64,000 nt of DNA from Pictodentalium vernedei (lineage: Eukaryota; Mollusca; Scaphopoda; Dentaliida; Dentaliidae), in assembly GCA_031216915.1 (NCBI GenBank), contig CM062296.1:62113084-62177083 (forward strand). Reading direction: 5' to 3'. Within the stretch, counting starts at the first letter, position 1, and each line of letters begins with the position of its first letter. This document shows positions 46,153-58,365 of the stretch, in pieces. Below the pieces are notes generated by a model. That model searched no databases, was not told the DNA's origin, and worked only from the letters and a program-made list of their open reading frames with translations. The translations under genes and the position numbers were made by a program.

Positions 46153-46911
46153 GATATATATCGTCAGTTATGGTAAAAGTAGCAAAATAAGAGTTGAAAC
46201 TTTAACATATTGTTCTAATAGTAACGCATGTGTGTAGAAACATGTTGGGATCAGTTCTTATCCACTTGAGAGAAGGGTGTCTATATTGGTGGGAAGAATA
46301 CACCCGTTATCCTCAGCATTACGCCATTTAAGAGAAATGTATTTCAAATCCTGATGTATTTATATATGAAGCTTGCACAGATGTGCGTGGGTGTTTTTTT
46401 TTTAAATCATTTGATTTTATTTACAACCAGTCCCCAAAAGGACCACATTTATAACCTGTTTTCTTTTCTCGTATTGATACGCGGATCTGATGCTCTGAAT
46501 ATATCAATCATGACTCACATCTGAACATTTTACACACGAATTACTTCCCTTCAACTGGTTTCTAAACTCTGGTGGATTCAGTTTTAGTTCAGAAAATACT
46601 ATTCAGAAGTGACTATTTTCTACTTCCCTCATTTATAAGATTCCAACAAGTTTAAATCATCGGAACAAAATTTTACTTTAGACTCTTTCACTTTTGCTGG
46701 ATTTACGATTTTTTTTTCATTAGCCATGCACTACATTGTATACAAGTCGTACTTACTAATCGATGGATAATGTTGTGAAGACGTCCTGACATTTGAGAAT
46801 ACGCACTGAGCAGTGGACTCTCGAGAATGGGAAGAGTGACATGTGTACATACACGCCAAATCAAAATCTGTTGACAGAGATTCGAATGAACAAATGTTTT
46901 ACACCGAGGCA
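46153..46911. other. No feature recognised
   Basis: AT-rich, with no supported frame, hairpin or repeat. Confidence 0.45.
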
Positions 46912-47165
46912 TTAACCCTTTACACAACGTAACGGCCAAAATTGACCAGCACTGTTCTCAAAAATCGCCAGTTAATTTCACTGTTTTTTTATTTTTTTTT
47001 GTTTCAAAAACATAGGTTATGACCCCTTGTTGAAACGAGCTCGTCGAGCTCGTTCCAACAAGGGGTCATAACCTATGTTTTTGAGACAAAAAATGAAAAA
47101 AAAATAGTTATTCAAGAATTTGCTTTGCAAGTGTCGTCTGCTTTTCATGTTATGTAAAGGGTTAA
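46912..47165. mobile_element. piggyBac-like TTAA palindromic MITE
   Basis: TTAACCCTTTACACAACG and ATGTAAAGGGTTAA. The hairpin arms are in a different state from other members (CCCCTTGTTG and CCAACAAGGGG), with one mismatch (GAAACG against CGTTCC). Confidence 0.82.
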
Positions 47166-47269
47166 GCTTCACACAATACGGATTGAAAGTCTGAAGTTGT
47201 TTTAGTATTCAGTTAAATTGTTTGTAATTGTCCAAATTGAATAAATCTCTTAAAACTTCATTTCTGAAC

Positions 47270-47405
47270 GCTTTCAACCCTCGTTTCCTGGAATGGTATC
47301 TTCTTTATGGACACTTACAGTGAGAAGGGCCAGTCCAATATCAGTATACGGGGAGCATAAAATAATCACTGCCGTCTGACCTCTTATAATAAAACAGAAA
47401 TGGGA
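47270..47405 (-). mobile_element. Fragment of the third TTAA family
   Basis: TCCTGGAATGGTATC, ACTTACAGTGAGA and ATAAAATAATCACTGC match the complement of 35,190-35,350. One arm and one end are missing. Confidence 0.5.
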
Positions 47406-48700
47406 AGAAAATTATGCATCGGACGGTTAGGCTATTGCATCCTATTAGACTTGACTGTTAAGTCATTTTTTTCTGCAAAACTACGAATTTTGAACCATTT
47501 CAAAGAAATCATTCTGATGTAGGCAAATCCTTGCAACAGGCTGCATCGTTGTGGTGATTGTGGGTGACTGACCCCTTCCAAATAATTATTCCAGTAGGGA
47601 CATTTCCGTCCGGATTGAAGTCTCAGGTACTGATTCGCCATTGCTATTAATAATGTATTTTTTTTACGAAACTAAATTTGATAGTTGTATGAATAAATAA
47701 CTTTATTTGCAAAAAAACATTATAGTACAGGTATATGGTCATATAATTGTACAACATTAAATATATTTTACATTTTATACCACAGGTTTGAATAATGATG
47801 TCATACTAAAAACTTGTTTTTTGCAGGGGGATGATTTAGCCAACTGCCTGTATTATTGTCACCCACCTTAATAAAGAAGACAAAACGTGTGAGAGAGGAA
47901 AGTAGGAAGACGTAAGAAGAGAGAAACTAAGTGAGAAAGAGGGGGGAGGAGGAACAGAGAGAAGCGTTAGCTGGAGGATGAGGCAACTGAAACAAATTAA
48001 AAAAGTATATATTCTCATTAATTAAAATCATTTCGGAAAAGTTTCTGCAAACCTCAGAATAGGTGGCGCATGAATTATGCCAGTTAAACTGTAATTAGGT
48101 TCTTGCACAGTGTGCAGTGGATATATTAGGAGATGTGAGGTGTTATCCAGAGCCAGTTTAATATAGAAGCTTAAATACTTAAATACGTTGTTGACAGTAT
48201 ATATTCTGGGTTAAATCCATAGTTAAAGAAAGAAAACAAGACCTGCATTCATAATTGTAAATAATTAAGTGATTCCGACCCTCCGGTAGCATAGCCCACG
48301 GAATCCATTGGAGCATACTCAGGCTGCCCATCCCAATGATGGGTCATGGACTTTCTTCGGAAGACAGCGAATGAGACAGTTACATAAATTGAGAGATACG
48401 TAATAGTTACTGAGCTGGAGGCATTCATGAATTTGAACAACCTGCCAATGTGTGATGACTAACAACACTCTGGCCAGTTGTTCAAATTCAAGAACGCCGA
48501 CAGCAAGGTCATCACGTTACTTGCACGCCAATTCACAAAACGCGCGGACCCAGGTATGGTACATGTAGGTATATTACAAACACGGATGATCAAGCAAATG
48601 AAGGCATGTAGTACCAGATTTTGCTTTTGGGGTTCACGTGGCTGACCATTTTCGTCATTGGAAGAACTGTATAGGAAAATTAACCTCCCATAACTCCCTA
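47406..48700. other. No gene recognised; purine-rich tract
   Basis: A ~100-base G/A-rich stretch lies at 47,884-47,985. A short perfect inverted pair, GTTGTTCAAATTC, lies near 48,430 and 48,480. No frame shows a known domain. Confidence 0.5.
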
Positions 48701-48711
48701 ATGCTCTCAGT

Positions 48712-49183
48712 AAGGCTGAAACGGTTATGATATTTTCATAACTGGTTAATCATATGGTATAACCACGGTTAACCGGTTAATCGAATATGTAAGGTATTCC
48801 CATTATAAAATTGCTATTTTTTACCAAAACTTCTAAGTAATTTTCGAATGAAACTATACAAACATTGATATCATTAGAACCGGCTCGGTGAGCCGGTTCT
48901 AATGATATCTATGTTTGTATCAAATGTATGGTCTTACTAAGGCAGTAAAAAGTAACCATAGGCCTTTGGATGGTTATTTGAGGTTACTGTCTGGTTATTT
49001 TGGCCGCTCTGTTGGGAAAGGGGTTAAACTTCTATTTGCCATAAAATGCTTTACCATCATGGTTTTTTAGAAACATTTGCACTGCACGTATATTTGCATG
49101 TGATAAGAACGGTTAACCGGTTATGAGCTTCAAAACCGGTTGTTCCAATAACCGATGGTTAACCGGATAACCAGTTAACTCAG
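48712..49183. mobile_element. Possible hAT-like element rich in GGTTAACCGG
   Basis: Both ends are dense in TAACCGGTTA motifs in mirrored order. The centre is a hairpin (about 48,856-48,920) with CATTAGAACCGGCTC arms. Flanking 8-mers do not match. It is a low-confidence grouping. Confidence 0.4.
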
Positions 49184-49489
49184 CAAATTTAACATGAAGG
49201 GGATGGGAATTTCATACAAAAATTGAAATATAGAAATATTATTGAATATGCATCATCGATGTGCGCATTATTTCACAACCTTCAGGCATTGTCCCAGGCC
49301 TTTAAATTATTCCCAGCTAACGATGGTGAACGCTGTGCCCAAATAAGATAATTGCGCCCAAATTTTGTTTTGCAGTGTTTCGGCAATATATAGTTTGGCC
49401 AGGTTTCCCTGATGCTTGCAATATAGCTTAGAGCTTACCTTCGAAAATCAAACAATGCAACAGATAAATAATTGTTTCAAAAAACCCAC

Positions 49490-49575
49490 AGAGTGCGCCA
49501 AAGAAAAGCAATCGGCGTCGACATTGTCGTTTTCGACACTGTCGACGTCGATTGCTTTGCTGTGGCGAATTTTCT
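49490..49575. repeat. ~85-bp hairpin
   Basis: GCAATCGGCGTCGACA and TGTCGACGTCGATTGC around TTGTCGTTTTCGACAC. It is a single copy in this window. Confidence 0.6.
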
Positions 49576-50765
49576 GTGGTCATGAACTTAAAGCTTGAAA
49601 TCTGTTATAGTCATGTTTGTGATATTTCTCAGTAAACGCCATGCGTAACTTACATTCAAATAGATCTTTGGCTCGACACTGGGAAACTGAGAAGCCTTCC
49701 CGACTTAGTCGAGCGAACTTACGTCAGTGTGCATGAATAGTGGTTGGAGGAAACCAGTGATAACAGTGAAGAATTATAACAAGGGGTTGGAAGCTAGAAT
49801 TCTTGAGACGGGGGGCCAAAAACCTAAAACATACGCCAAGACGAAGAAAATACTGGTACTTTTTCTCCAACAATGCAGGCCACATCCATCTTTGCCGTTG
49901 TGCCCAAATTAGTCTGATCTAAAGGTCTGCATTGTCCTCTTGAGTAGAATAAGAATACTGAAGCTGTTTTTAACAATATATTTCTGATCAGTTAGAATGT
50001 TTGGCTATTATTCTCTGCTGAAACTCATTTAAAAAGAAGAAAACGGCGTTTTCATCATCTTTTGATGTCACGTGACCTATTTATTGTTCATTATATCAAC
50101 TGTGTGCACATATAATACAGGAATCGACCCTTCCACTATTTAAAAGTTAAAGAAGTGAAATTTGCTTATTGTTGTCAGAGGTTTAGGATTAGGAGAGTAT
50201 GGCGTAGGACTGTCAGCAATGTCTAGGTCTTCGGGATGTGATGAGAAATTCGGAGATTTGACCGAATGCACCTCACCCCTTCCTCATTAATCTGGCACAT
50301 GATTCAGGATAGAGCCGACGCAGATGGGAAATAAAACAGGTAATATTAAGCAGCCATATCTCAACCAAGAGTTTACATTGGACCACTCGATCAATATGTT
50401 TTTATGATGAAGCGCCAAATTAAAATCTTCTCAAAATATATTTACATTGTTTTACGCTCTCGGGGAATTTACTTAGTTCATGTAGTCAGGTGGGTAACTA
50501 TGGGAGTGAGTGTAGGGGTGTGACCTGTCACACATAATTTTCTAGTCGTGCCATTTTTATCTAGACTGAGGTCTTAGATTTCGATTCGCTCTGGCTGGTA
50601 ACCATTTACTTTCTTAGGGGACTACATTTGCTTCTTGGAACTGCTGCCAAACAGGTAATCCACCTCATACAAACGGAGGTTTCTTGCTGATTAGGAATTT
50701 ATAGACAATTTTGAGTACAGTCTGTGGTAAATGAATAAGAAGACTGGAAGCCAATGCATAACGGC

Positions 50766-51585
50766 CAGGCATGTCAAAGTACCGCCGGTGTGACAGGAAT
50801 GATAGTCCGTAGGAAGGTTAATCCCTCTGGACTATTATTCCGCGGAATTATAGTCCTAGGTCTAACATTTCTAGGAATAGTAGTCCGGCGGACTACTATT
50901 CCTAGAAATGTTAGACCTAGGACTATAATTCCGCGGAATAATAGTCCAGAGGGACTAATTTTCCTACGGACTATCATTCCTGTCACACCGGTACCAACAT
51001 GACCGGTACCGGGACGTGACAGAGCCTGTCCCGTCGAAACCTGTACCGAGACAAGTGTTCAATTTGGTGACAATGGGAGAAATTCGTACTTAAATCGACC
51101 CAGTCCCCAAGATCGCAAAGACACAAACATGGCATCGCACCACTTATTCTGCGACGACATCAAAGTAATCAAAAAGCACGAAAAACGTGCTTTATGATTA
51201 CTTTGATGTCGCCACAGAATAATTTCTTTGAAGTAATCGATGACGGTGGAAAGTTAAATGATCGGCCTTATCGAGGGGGAGGTGCAGAGAGGACTGGCCA
51301 CTTTAGATTGTTTTGATATGTTCATTGACAAATAAGCTGAAAGTATTTCGTGTGAGTGTGCCATACACAATTCGTCCTTGAGTTCCAATGTGCTCTATGT
51401 GCCAGCATATAGAACATATTTGAACTCAGGAGACGAATTATTATACTGGTTACCCTCTTTCAATTAGGAATTTTCCCATAAAATAATTTTCTCCATGTGC
51501 CACCGGATCAAAAGCTTCAGTATCGGTGCCGGTTGGAGCATGAGGTAACCGGCGGTACCGGTACATGCACCGGTTGATATGCCTG
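50766..51585. mobile_element. hAT-like element (copy B) with nested MITE
   Basis: Same CAGGCATGTCAA...TTGATATGCCTG ends and the same flanks ATAACGGC/ATCACGGC as 928-1,544. It is 820 bp rather than 617. The difference of 203 equals a 199-bp insertion plus a 4-bp duplication. Confidence 0.72.
50789..50987. mobile_element. Ginger1-like palindromic MITE, 199 bp, recent insertion
   Basis: Perfect ends TGTGACAGGAATG and CATTCCTGTCACA, flanked by CCGG at 50,785-50,788 and 50,988-50,991. Copy A at about 944-950 shows the undisturbed GCCGGTACC. It has the same length and target as 24,658-24,856. Confidence 0.88.
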
Positions 51586-51864
51586 ATCACGGCTACTACA
51601 TATATTTATCCACAACCACACTTCCTTTTTCCCCATTGACAAATATTCCAACTACACAATCAAGGCATGCCTTAGAAGAAGGCATGTCTTTATGATGTAG
51701 TTGGAATATATCCTTTGGGGAGGGACAAATTGGAATTACACCCCTCCCCTCACAATCGGCCATCTATATGCGGCCCCTGCATGCAGCTGAAAAACAAAGG
51801 ATGGTTTTTTCCATTCATCATGTGGTTCAGCTGTATTCTTCGGTGAATGTATTTCTCGTTTGTT

Positions 51865-52229
51865 AGGGAGCGCGGTGGCTCAGTAGGTAGAGGTGCAGGC
51901 TGCAAGCCGAGAGGTCCTCGGTTCGAATCCCACCTGCGGCAACCGCGTTGTGTCCTTGGGCTAGACACTTCATCTCCATTGCCCGCATGGGGGCACGATG
52001 ACGCCGTGTACTAAGGCGTACTGCACGTCGATGGAACGCATGTCTTCAGCCAATCTAACCCTGCCTGTGTTGCAGTGCGGAGTTACGATGTTGGGGAGCT
52101 GGCAGCTGCTCGTCGTTGCTCGGTGGTTCTCTCCAGGTACTCCGGCTTCCTCCACCCGTAAAACTGTCACGGTCATGATTAGCCATTGTGCATAAGTATA
52201 TGACCTTAAAACATAAATAAATAAATAAA
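51865..52229 (+). mobile_element. tRNA-derived SINE, subfamily 1 (copy B)
   Basis: Orthologous to 1,824-2,188, with the same flanks and tail. It differs by a few substitutions and keeps intact A and B boxes. Confidence 0.88.
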
Positions 52230-52509
52230 TTTCTCGTGTGTTTCTCATTTAGCCGATTTCATATCGAACATGGCTTACTTGCTTGCTCTGACAGCTGTGC
52301 CGTCGCTTGTTATAACATTTCGACAGACTCCCTGTTTTTGTGGCCCCACTTTGAGAACTGCTGAGGTCTTCCTAGTAAATTTACAGTTGCAGGTATAGTT
52401 TTTGAAGAGATCTTCCGACAAAATAGATTAGTCCGCTACACCACACAAAAGGTTCTGAAAGATGCATATGTATAACTGTTGTGGTGAATTAAAAAAGCTA
52501 TATTCTGAT

Positions 52510-53051
52510 TAGGGCTGTCACGATTAATCGATTAATCGATTGTTGATCGGTCACGGCGAAATCGATTAGTATTTTTCGTTGTCGAATAATCGGTAAATTA
52601 TATCCCGTTTTGGACGTTTAATAATTAAAAGAAAATATGTTGAAAAAACTATTGTTTCTAAAAGTAAAGAGTTAAGAACATCGATGTTAAAACCCAAGAA
52701 GCTATTGGAAGCATTTGTCTTTCAGGTACATTCATCAAAGCTTTGATGTTCTGAACTTTTGAACCGTCAGTGTAATAATCAAGACCGGTCGGCAGTTGCG
52801 AAGTTCGCAACTGCCGACCGGTCTTGATTATTACACTGACGGTTCAAAAGTTCAGAACATCAAAGCTTTGAATGTAACTGAAAGAGGATCGTCTTCGTTG
52901 TTTACTTGAGGTAGGTCAACTGACTTCAACTTCATTTTTATCGACTTCAAAGAGAAGGAGATGGGGGGTCATCTAGGTACGATCAATCGATTATCATCGA
53001 TTATTTGCGACGATTAATCGATTCCTAAATTAAAAAATCGTGACAGCCCTA
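52510..53051. mobile_element. hAT non-autonomous element, 542 bp, copy B only
   Basis: Ends TAGGGCTGTCACGATT and AATCGTGACAGCCCTA. The exact 8-bp repeat ATTCTGAT flanks it (52,502-52,509 and 53,052-53,059), and copy A has a single ATTCTGAT at about 2,460. ATCGATTAATCGATT motifs lie near both ends. The centre is a separate hairpin at 52,719-52,884 with long matching arms. Confidence 0.92.
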
Positions 53052-54459
53052 ATTCTGATAAAAATGTAACCAATACACACCATAATCAAGTATTCTGTTG
53101 CAAAGGCGTATCTGAAATGCAGTTGTCAAACTTGTGAGGATTTATGTCGCTACAACTATGTCTAATCATATTGTTTATAATATTCAACCTTTCTTCCCAA
53201 TGTCAATGAACCGTGATAGTTTTAAAAAGTGGAGAAAACTTATTGCAGTCATGTGTCCCACCGGGAACGAAGTGGATAAGTAAGTAAGTACATCATGTAC
53301 CATGCGATTAAAAAAACACGCATTGTATTAACCCTTTCAACATTGGTGCCCTGGAAGGTATCATTTCAATCAATACTGTCAACGCCGAAATGGGTGAAAC
53401 CGTCCTGTTCTTTTGGGGTGTTCAGTGACAATTTAATCCAACAGCTCTGTCGAGCTGTTGGATTAAATTATCACTGAGCCTCGCTTCAGATTTCTTGCTC
53501 TTTATATCGCCTGGTCGTACACTGGCCTAACAGTTTTTTTTATTCACGCAAAGATATATGTGTATGCACACCAGACTGAAAAAGTTATTATATCTACGCT
53601 CTTGAAGCGAATGTCAAATCACCTCTAATAGTAATTCTTCTCGTGTAACTGATCTTTTCAACGCTGAAATGATTCAGAAGAATCCAAATCGAAATGGTTT
53701 TAGCGCGCCGATGGCGCTCAGGGACGGTGTGGGGCAAGCCCCTTTCGACCCTTCTTTTAGAGTATCACATTATTCCTTTTACTTTTGTTTTGCACCATGT
53801 CTGATCGTGTTAAAGGAGGGAAGAGAAAGGGAGAAAGTTAGAGGCGTTTATGTTTCTTGCCTCTCTTCTTGGAGGGAGGAGGTTGTGACTGTGATAGTGT
53901 AGTTGATGTAGTTATAGCAGTTGGAGTGATTGGTTTGTATTTCGCTTCCTGTTCTGGTAAGAGCCGAGCCGTGATGCCAATTCTAATTCCGGTCGGAGTT
54001 TTTCGAATTTTTCGATATCCTGATCTTTTAATTTTTGTAAAGCTTCAATTGTGTTTTCCCAGCTTGAATTTTCTTCTCTCGCGGTTTCTTGTGTTGTTTG
54101 AGTGGATTCGGTATCTTGGTCTTGGCTTTCAGGTATTGAAGGGAGAGGCGTGTGGGTTTCTGGAAGTGGCGAGAAGACAGCTTCCATTTCCATCTCAGTC
54201 TCCACAGGACTTTCCACATCCGGCCTTTCCAGGTGGAAGTAGGATGGGTGTTTCTGTGGGAGTAGGAGCGGAAGTGGTAGCTGCCTCCGGCTCTTTCCTT
54301 CCCTCACTTTTCTCTCTCTTGTCCTTCAGGAAAGCCTCCAGGCGACGGGAATCCTTCCGCTTGGGTGATGGGCTCTTTTTCCTTTTCTTCTTTTCAGGAC
54401 CTCCTGACCTCCTCGGGTGAGGACCAGTGTGAGAGGGGATCCCCTCATCAAAGGTACTA

Positions 54460-54773
54460 CAGTTAAAACTAGAAGTCCTGTCACGAATAGTGCGCTTATC
54501 TAGGCTTAATTGCGCGTTGGAATTGTGCGCAATTGCCATATCGAATGGCATCCAAAGCACGGCAGGTTCTCCTGGTTACTCATAGCAAACACATGCAATG
54601 TTTCTGCCAATGGACCTCCGGGTTACCCGGGGGTCCATTGGCTGAAACATTGCTTGTGCACAGGCCATATGTACAGAATATGATAGCTTTACTTGATCCA
54701 TAACGCGCACATTAACGCGCATATCAACGTGCTATTTGTGCGCATTTCATGACAGGACTTCTAGTTTTAACTG
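54460..54773. mobile_element. Tc1/mariner-like MITE, 314 bp, copy B only
   Basis: TA at 54,458-54,459 and 54,774-54,775. Ends CAGTTAAAACTAGAAGTCC and complement. Copy A has the single TA in GCTACCTC at 3,846-3,853. It interrupts exon 2 of the gene relic. The central hairpin contains CCAATGGACCTCCGGG. Confidence 0.9.
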
Positions 54774-55265
54774 TACCTCTCCCCGAGGAGGGTCGAGTAG
54801 TGGTGTGTTCTACTTCTACTTGAAATTCCATTTTCAGATGGACGCTCTTGCCTATTTCCTGGACCGTCCAGGAGATGGGACAAGAGACGCCCAGAGCTTA
54901 GATGGCTTTCTTTAGTCTAGCTGGTATTTCCAGATTGTCCATGATTTCAGTAAGGTGTTCACACTCTGAGGTCAGAGGTGGTGAGAATGATGATGTGTGA
55001 CGGCATAGCGATGTACACTCTTATAGTTCGAAGTGTTGCTACAACACCTCAGGTTTTGTCTGGTGCACTATCTACGCTTTCCTACAGTGAGAGTACAGGA
55101 AGTACAGCACTAACACTTGGGAAAGTGTTGAACCCGGGACACAGCACATGTGTTATACACTAAACAAGTGTCCTTTCAACGCGTCCAAGTGTTAAGTTTG
55201 AACTGATTAAGTGCGAAATGACACTTGGACGTATCGGTAGGAACTCATTGAATGCTATTAAGTAC

Positions 55266-56251
55266 TATTATATCTCACGTGACTTCCTTGCATTCTGATT
55301 GGCTGAAAGATGGTACCCTATTTCGTGTAGTTTGCATCCACAGAACTGACCAGGCACTCCACCCAGGCACTACACGTTTTCTATTCTAAGCACACTACTT
55401 TATCAGTTTTCTTTTCATACTGGGCGAATAAAACTGATCAGGCTAAATTTAAAAATCGATTCACAGAGGCACAACATCCACAAAACGACCCGGAAAGAAA
55501 TCTTTGTGGAAAAATGTATCGCTTTTCCATTGTTGAAGTCACATTTTTCGAGGCGTTCATTTTATTCCTTTAGAAGATGATCCATACTTCGTTTCGAAGA
55601 GAATGATCCATACCTGGGTACAACTTTCATGAGAACGCGTCCGGATATGAAAACTCGTTTGTTTCGCTGCTCATATTATTTCGCTATTTAATTGTATGTT
55701 TTGGGCAGTAAACGAATAAATAATGGAATTCAATTCAATCTTCGGAGTTTGTATCCCGTACTTACCCATTCGGTAATGTATATGTGTGACAAATGTGTGG
55801 AAATTATCAAACTGCGTTGTCAAATTTCGAAAATTTTAGTTTTCATTCGCGAGTTGCGCGATTCTAGAATACACAGTTCCGTTTGGGGGAAATGTTTTGT
55901 TTCCCCTTGCCGACCGATTCAAAATCTGTCTTCTGCTCATATCAATAATCCAAGTTAGCCGTGTTTTGGAAGAAGAAAATGTTTTTTAAAAACTACATGG
56001 TATTTTTTTTCTATATAACGCTGGTTGGTAGGGCTACTACCTTGGTAATAGATTAACAAATCGGACAGATGTTTTTCTTGATGGGTATTCGATATAATAT
56101 AAAGATTAGTGCATGTCTTGTCGTTGACTACGCCCATATAGTGCCCAGTGAGGTGGTGTAGTTCCCTCCGCTTCGCGGCGGGAACTACACCACCTCACTG
56201 GGCACTATATGGGCGTAGTCAACTCCATGCCATGCACTATTACTTAACTAC
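55266..56251. mobile_element. ~1-kb copy-B-only segment in intron
   Basis: Copy A passes from TATTAAGTAC to AATTGAAGTG (about 4,337-4,354) with no interruption. In copy B the segment ends are TATTATATCTCACGTG and GCACTATTACTTAACTAC. Flanking TTAAGTAC and TTAACTAC match at 7 of 8 positions. It contains a long hairpin (56,111-56,236) with GTGCCCAGTGAGGTGGTGTA arms. No terminal repeats or coding domain allow a class call. Confidence 0.6.
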
Positions 56252-57490
56252 TGAAGTGTTGGTAGAAAACAACGCGTTTGTACTGAATTTCAGTCAAAAT
56301 AAATTGTTAAATGTGTAATTTAGAGAAAATGCATCATATATCCGGCAGAAAATAATTTCTATTATATGCTGGTGTGATTGTTTTGTTTTCTGAAGGAGGT
56401 TTGTTGAGTATATTTGGAACCGAAATAAGCATAGGATTTCCCATTCAAAATTAGACTCTTTAGCTCCATCTTAATACTTATACGTTGGATTTTGTGCGGA
56501 AGATAAAAAACTGAAGATGTGGCATTCTCTTCTTCATAATATTCATAATAACATGATATTAAACAAAATAATATACTCACGAAGATGGTGCAGATTCTGA
56601 TCACGTAAAGATTGTCGGTGTGAAGATATGCTGGCCCCAACTCAGATTTAAAATGGCGTAGTCCCTCCAACTTGCGTGAAGCATGGATGCACATCATCGA
56701 TGACGTAATTCAAAATGAGCCCATCAAAGAAGGGTTGTGTTTTTCCATCTCTGACACTCGAAATGACTTTTTTATTTTCGTTGGAGTGTCTCAATTTTGA
56801 TTCCCGGCCTATTAATGTGACACTCACACTTGCAAACTAAGTATACCACTTGGTGGGTGCGGCGTTTTGACACTTGAGTTTTCAGCGTGATATCACCCAA
56901 ACATATTGAATAATAGGAAGTGGTACAACAACAGTTTGGGCTTCTGGAGTATGAGCAAAATGAATGAGTAATACATCCTTTAGAGCGAATTTCAAGTAAT
57001 TCTATAATGACTGCTGTGTGTCCTCAACGTTACCCGATACAATATAGACATTGGGGGGAGGTGCTGGATAAACCAATCGCGTCATGTAGCTTACGAGTAA
57101 GAACACGCCATGTAAGAATATGATTGGTCCACCCGCATCTGACTGGCGATATATCGTGAATGAATTTTGTATTCCACGCCTCCATATGTCGCCCATGTAT
57201 TTAATGCGCACATCCGATCTGAAGACTAGGATTTTAGTCTTATTGAAACTTAGGTATATGTCTATAAGCTGGTAAACTGTTCTGTTTTGTGGAAAGAAAC
57301 TGCAATTGTATTCAAACGAGCTATCTTGAAACTAAATGCTTATAAGCCTTTCCATTAGTTTAGTTTAAACACTATTTATTTCCAGTAATACAAATGTTCG
57401 TACAAAATAACAGTATATTGACAAATGTAAGGATATTGGACTCAGCAGCATGCTAAAAGCTTATACGAGTCAGACTTTTCTCTGTTTTCT

Positions 57491-57737
57491 TTAACCCTTT
57501 ACCTACCTAACATGAGAAGAAGACGTCACTTGCAAAAACAATTCTTGAACAACTATTTTTTTGTCTCAAAAACATAGGTTATGACCCCTCATTGGAACGA
57601 GCTCGACGAGCTCGTTCCAATGAGGGGTCATAACCTATGTTTTTGAGACAAAAAAATGAAAAAATAATGAAAATTAACTGGCCAGTTTTGAGAATAGCTC
57701 TGGCCGGTTTTTGCCGTTTCGTTGGGTAAAGGGTTAA
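57491..57737. mobile_element. piggyBac-like TTAA palindromic MITE (copy B)
   Basis: Orthologous to 5,587-5,834. TTAACCCTTTACC and GGTAAAGGGTTAA ends are better preserved here. The hairpin is intact with CATTGG arms. Confidence 0.85.
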
Positions 57738-58365
57738 CACGTAACAGACACGTTGACGAATATATAGCTCACAATCGAACATGGAAATAAATTCATCTAT
57801 GACGAAATGAGTAAAGAGGAACGTGAAAAAATGCGGAGAGAGACAAAAGGAAGGGAAAGAACGAGGTGTATTATGAGGGAATAAGCTGCACTGACCACTA
57901 TCACCAAGACATCACATGTCAAGACAATCGAGTGGAGATATAATATTATCGAGGGAGTACATTTAGACCCACTCAAGGCAACACTGAAATGCTTTCTTTT
58001 GTAATACATGGACAACGGAGGCAAGTCCAAGGCCCTAACAACTCTTACATATCAGATGAAACGCGAGTGCCACGATCGATGCGCGAAAGGTGAAATCAAT
58101 GCTGGCTTCCTTCCACCTGGGGTTAAAAAAGTTCGCCGATAGGTGGCATTGCCTTACCAATACATGTCAACAGATATATATGGAGATAAGAGTTAAAATC
58201 AAAGCAGTTACCTTTTTGAATAAAGGTGTTACGCTGTCTTTTTTCAATCACTTGTGAATGCGCTGCACGACACTGGCCGTTTTCGGCAAAAGGAATAGTG
58301 TTCTGAAAAACTACGCCTGGATTCTGTGACCGATGCCATCATGTCCACTTGGCTGGTAACGATTT

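Larger units (their letters stand above)
53838..56697 (-). pseudogene. Two-exon gene relic, copy B
   Basis: Exon 1 is 56,697-56,581 (39 codons, then GTGAGT). Exon 2 runs from TGTGAACAC at 54,963 to TAA at 53,838-53,840. The protein plan is as in copy A: N-terminal domain, KKKRKK region, acidic S/T/P/Q stretch, ENTIEALQKLKDQDIEKFEK, and basic tail ending KKHKRL. Lesions here differ from copy A. There is a stop in the N-terminal motif (near 54,897), a 314-bp transposon insertion in exon 2 (54,460), a 4-base insertion near 54,247 and a 5-base GAGCC duplication near 53,966. The two sites broken in copy A by single-base changes, and its stop codon, are intact here. The intron holds a ~1-kb extra segment. 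The family is unknown to me; a nuclear role is only inferred from the basic tracts. Confidence 0.6.

Noticed and set aside
24646..51002. ~80-residue frames containing RRTTIPRNVRPRTIIPRN on both strands
   Set aside because: They are translations of the 199-bp palindromic MITE, identical on both strands because of the inverted arms.
53857..54420. 187-residue plus-strand frame in copy B
   Set aside because: It is antisense to exon 2 of the gene relic, which has the splice signals and a consistent frame on the minus strand.
55266..56251. Helitron
   Set aside because: No convincing 5' TC or 3' CTRR end with a hairpin at the proper distance, and no A/T insertion site.
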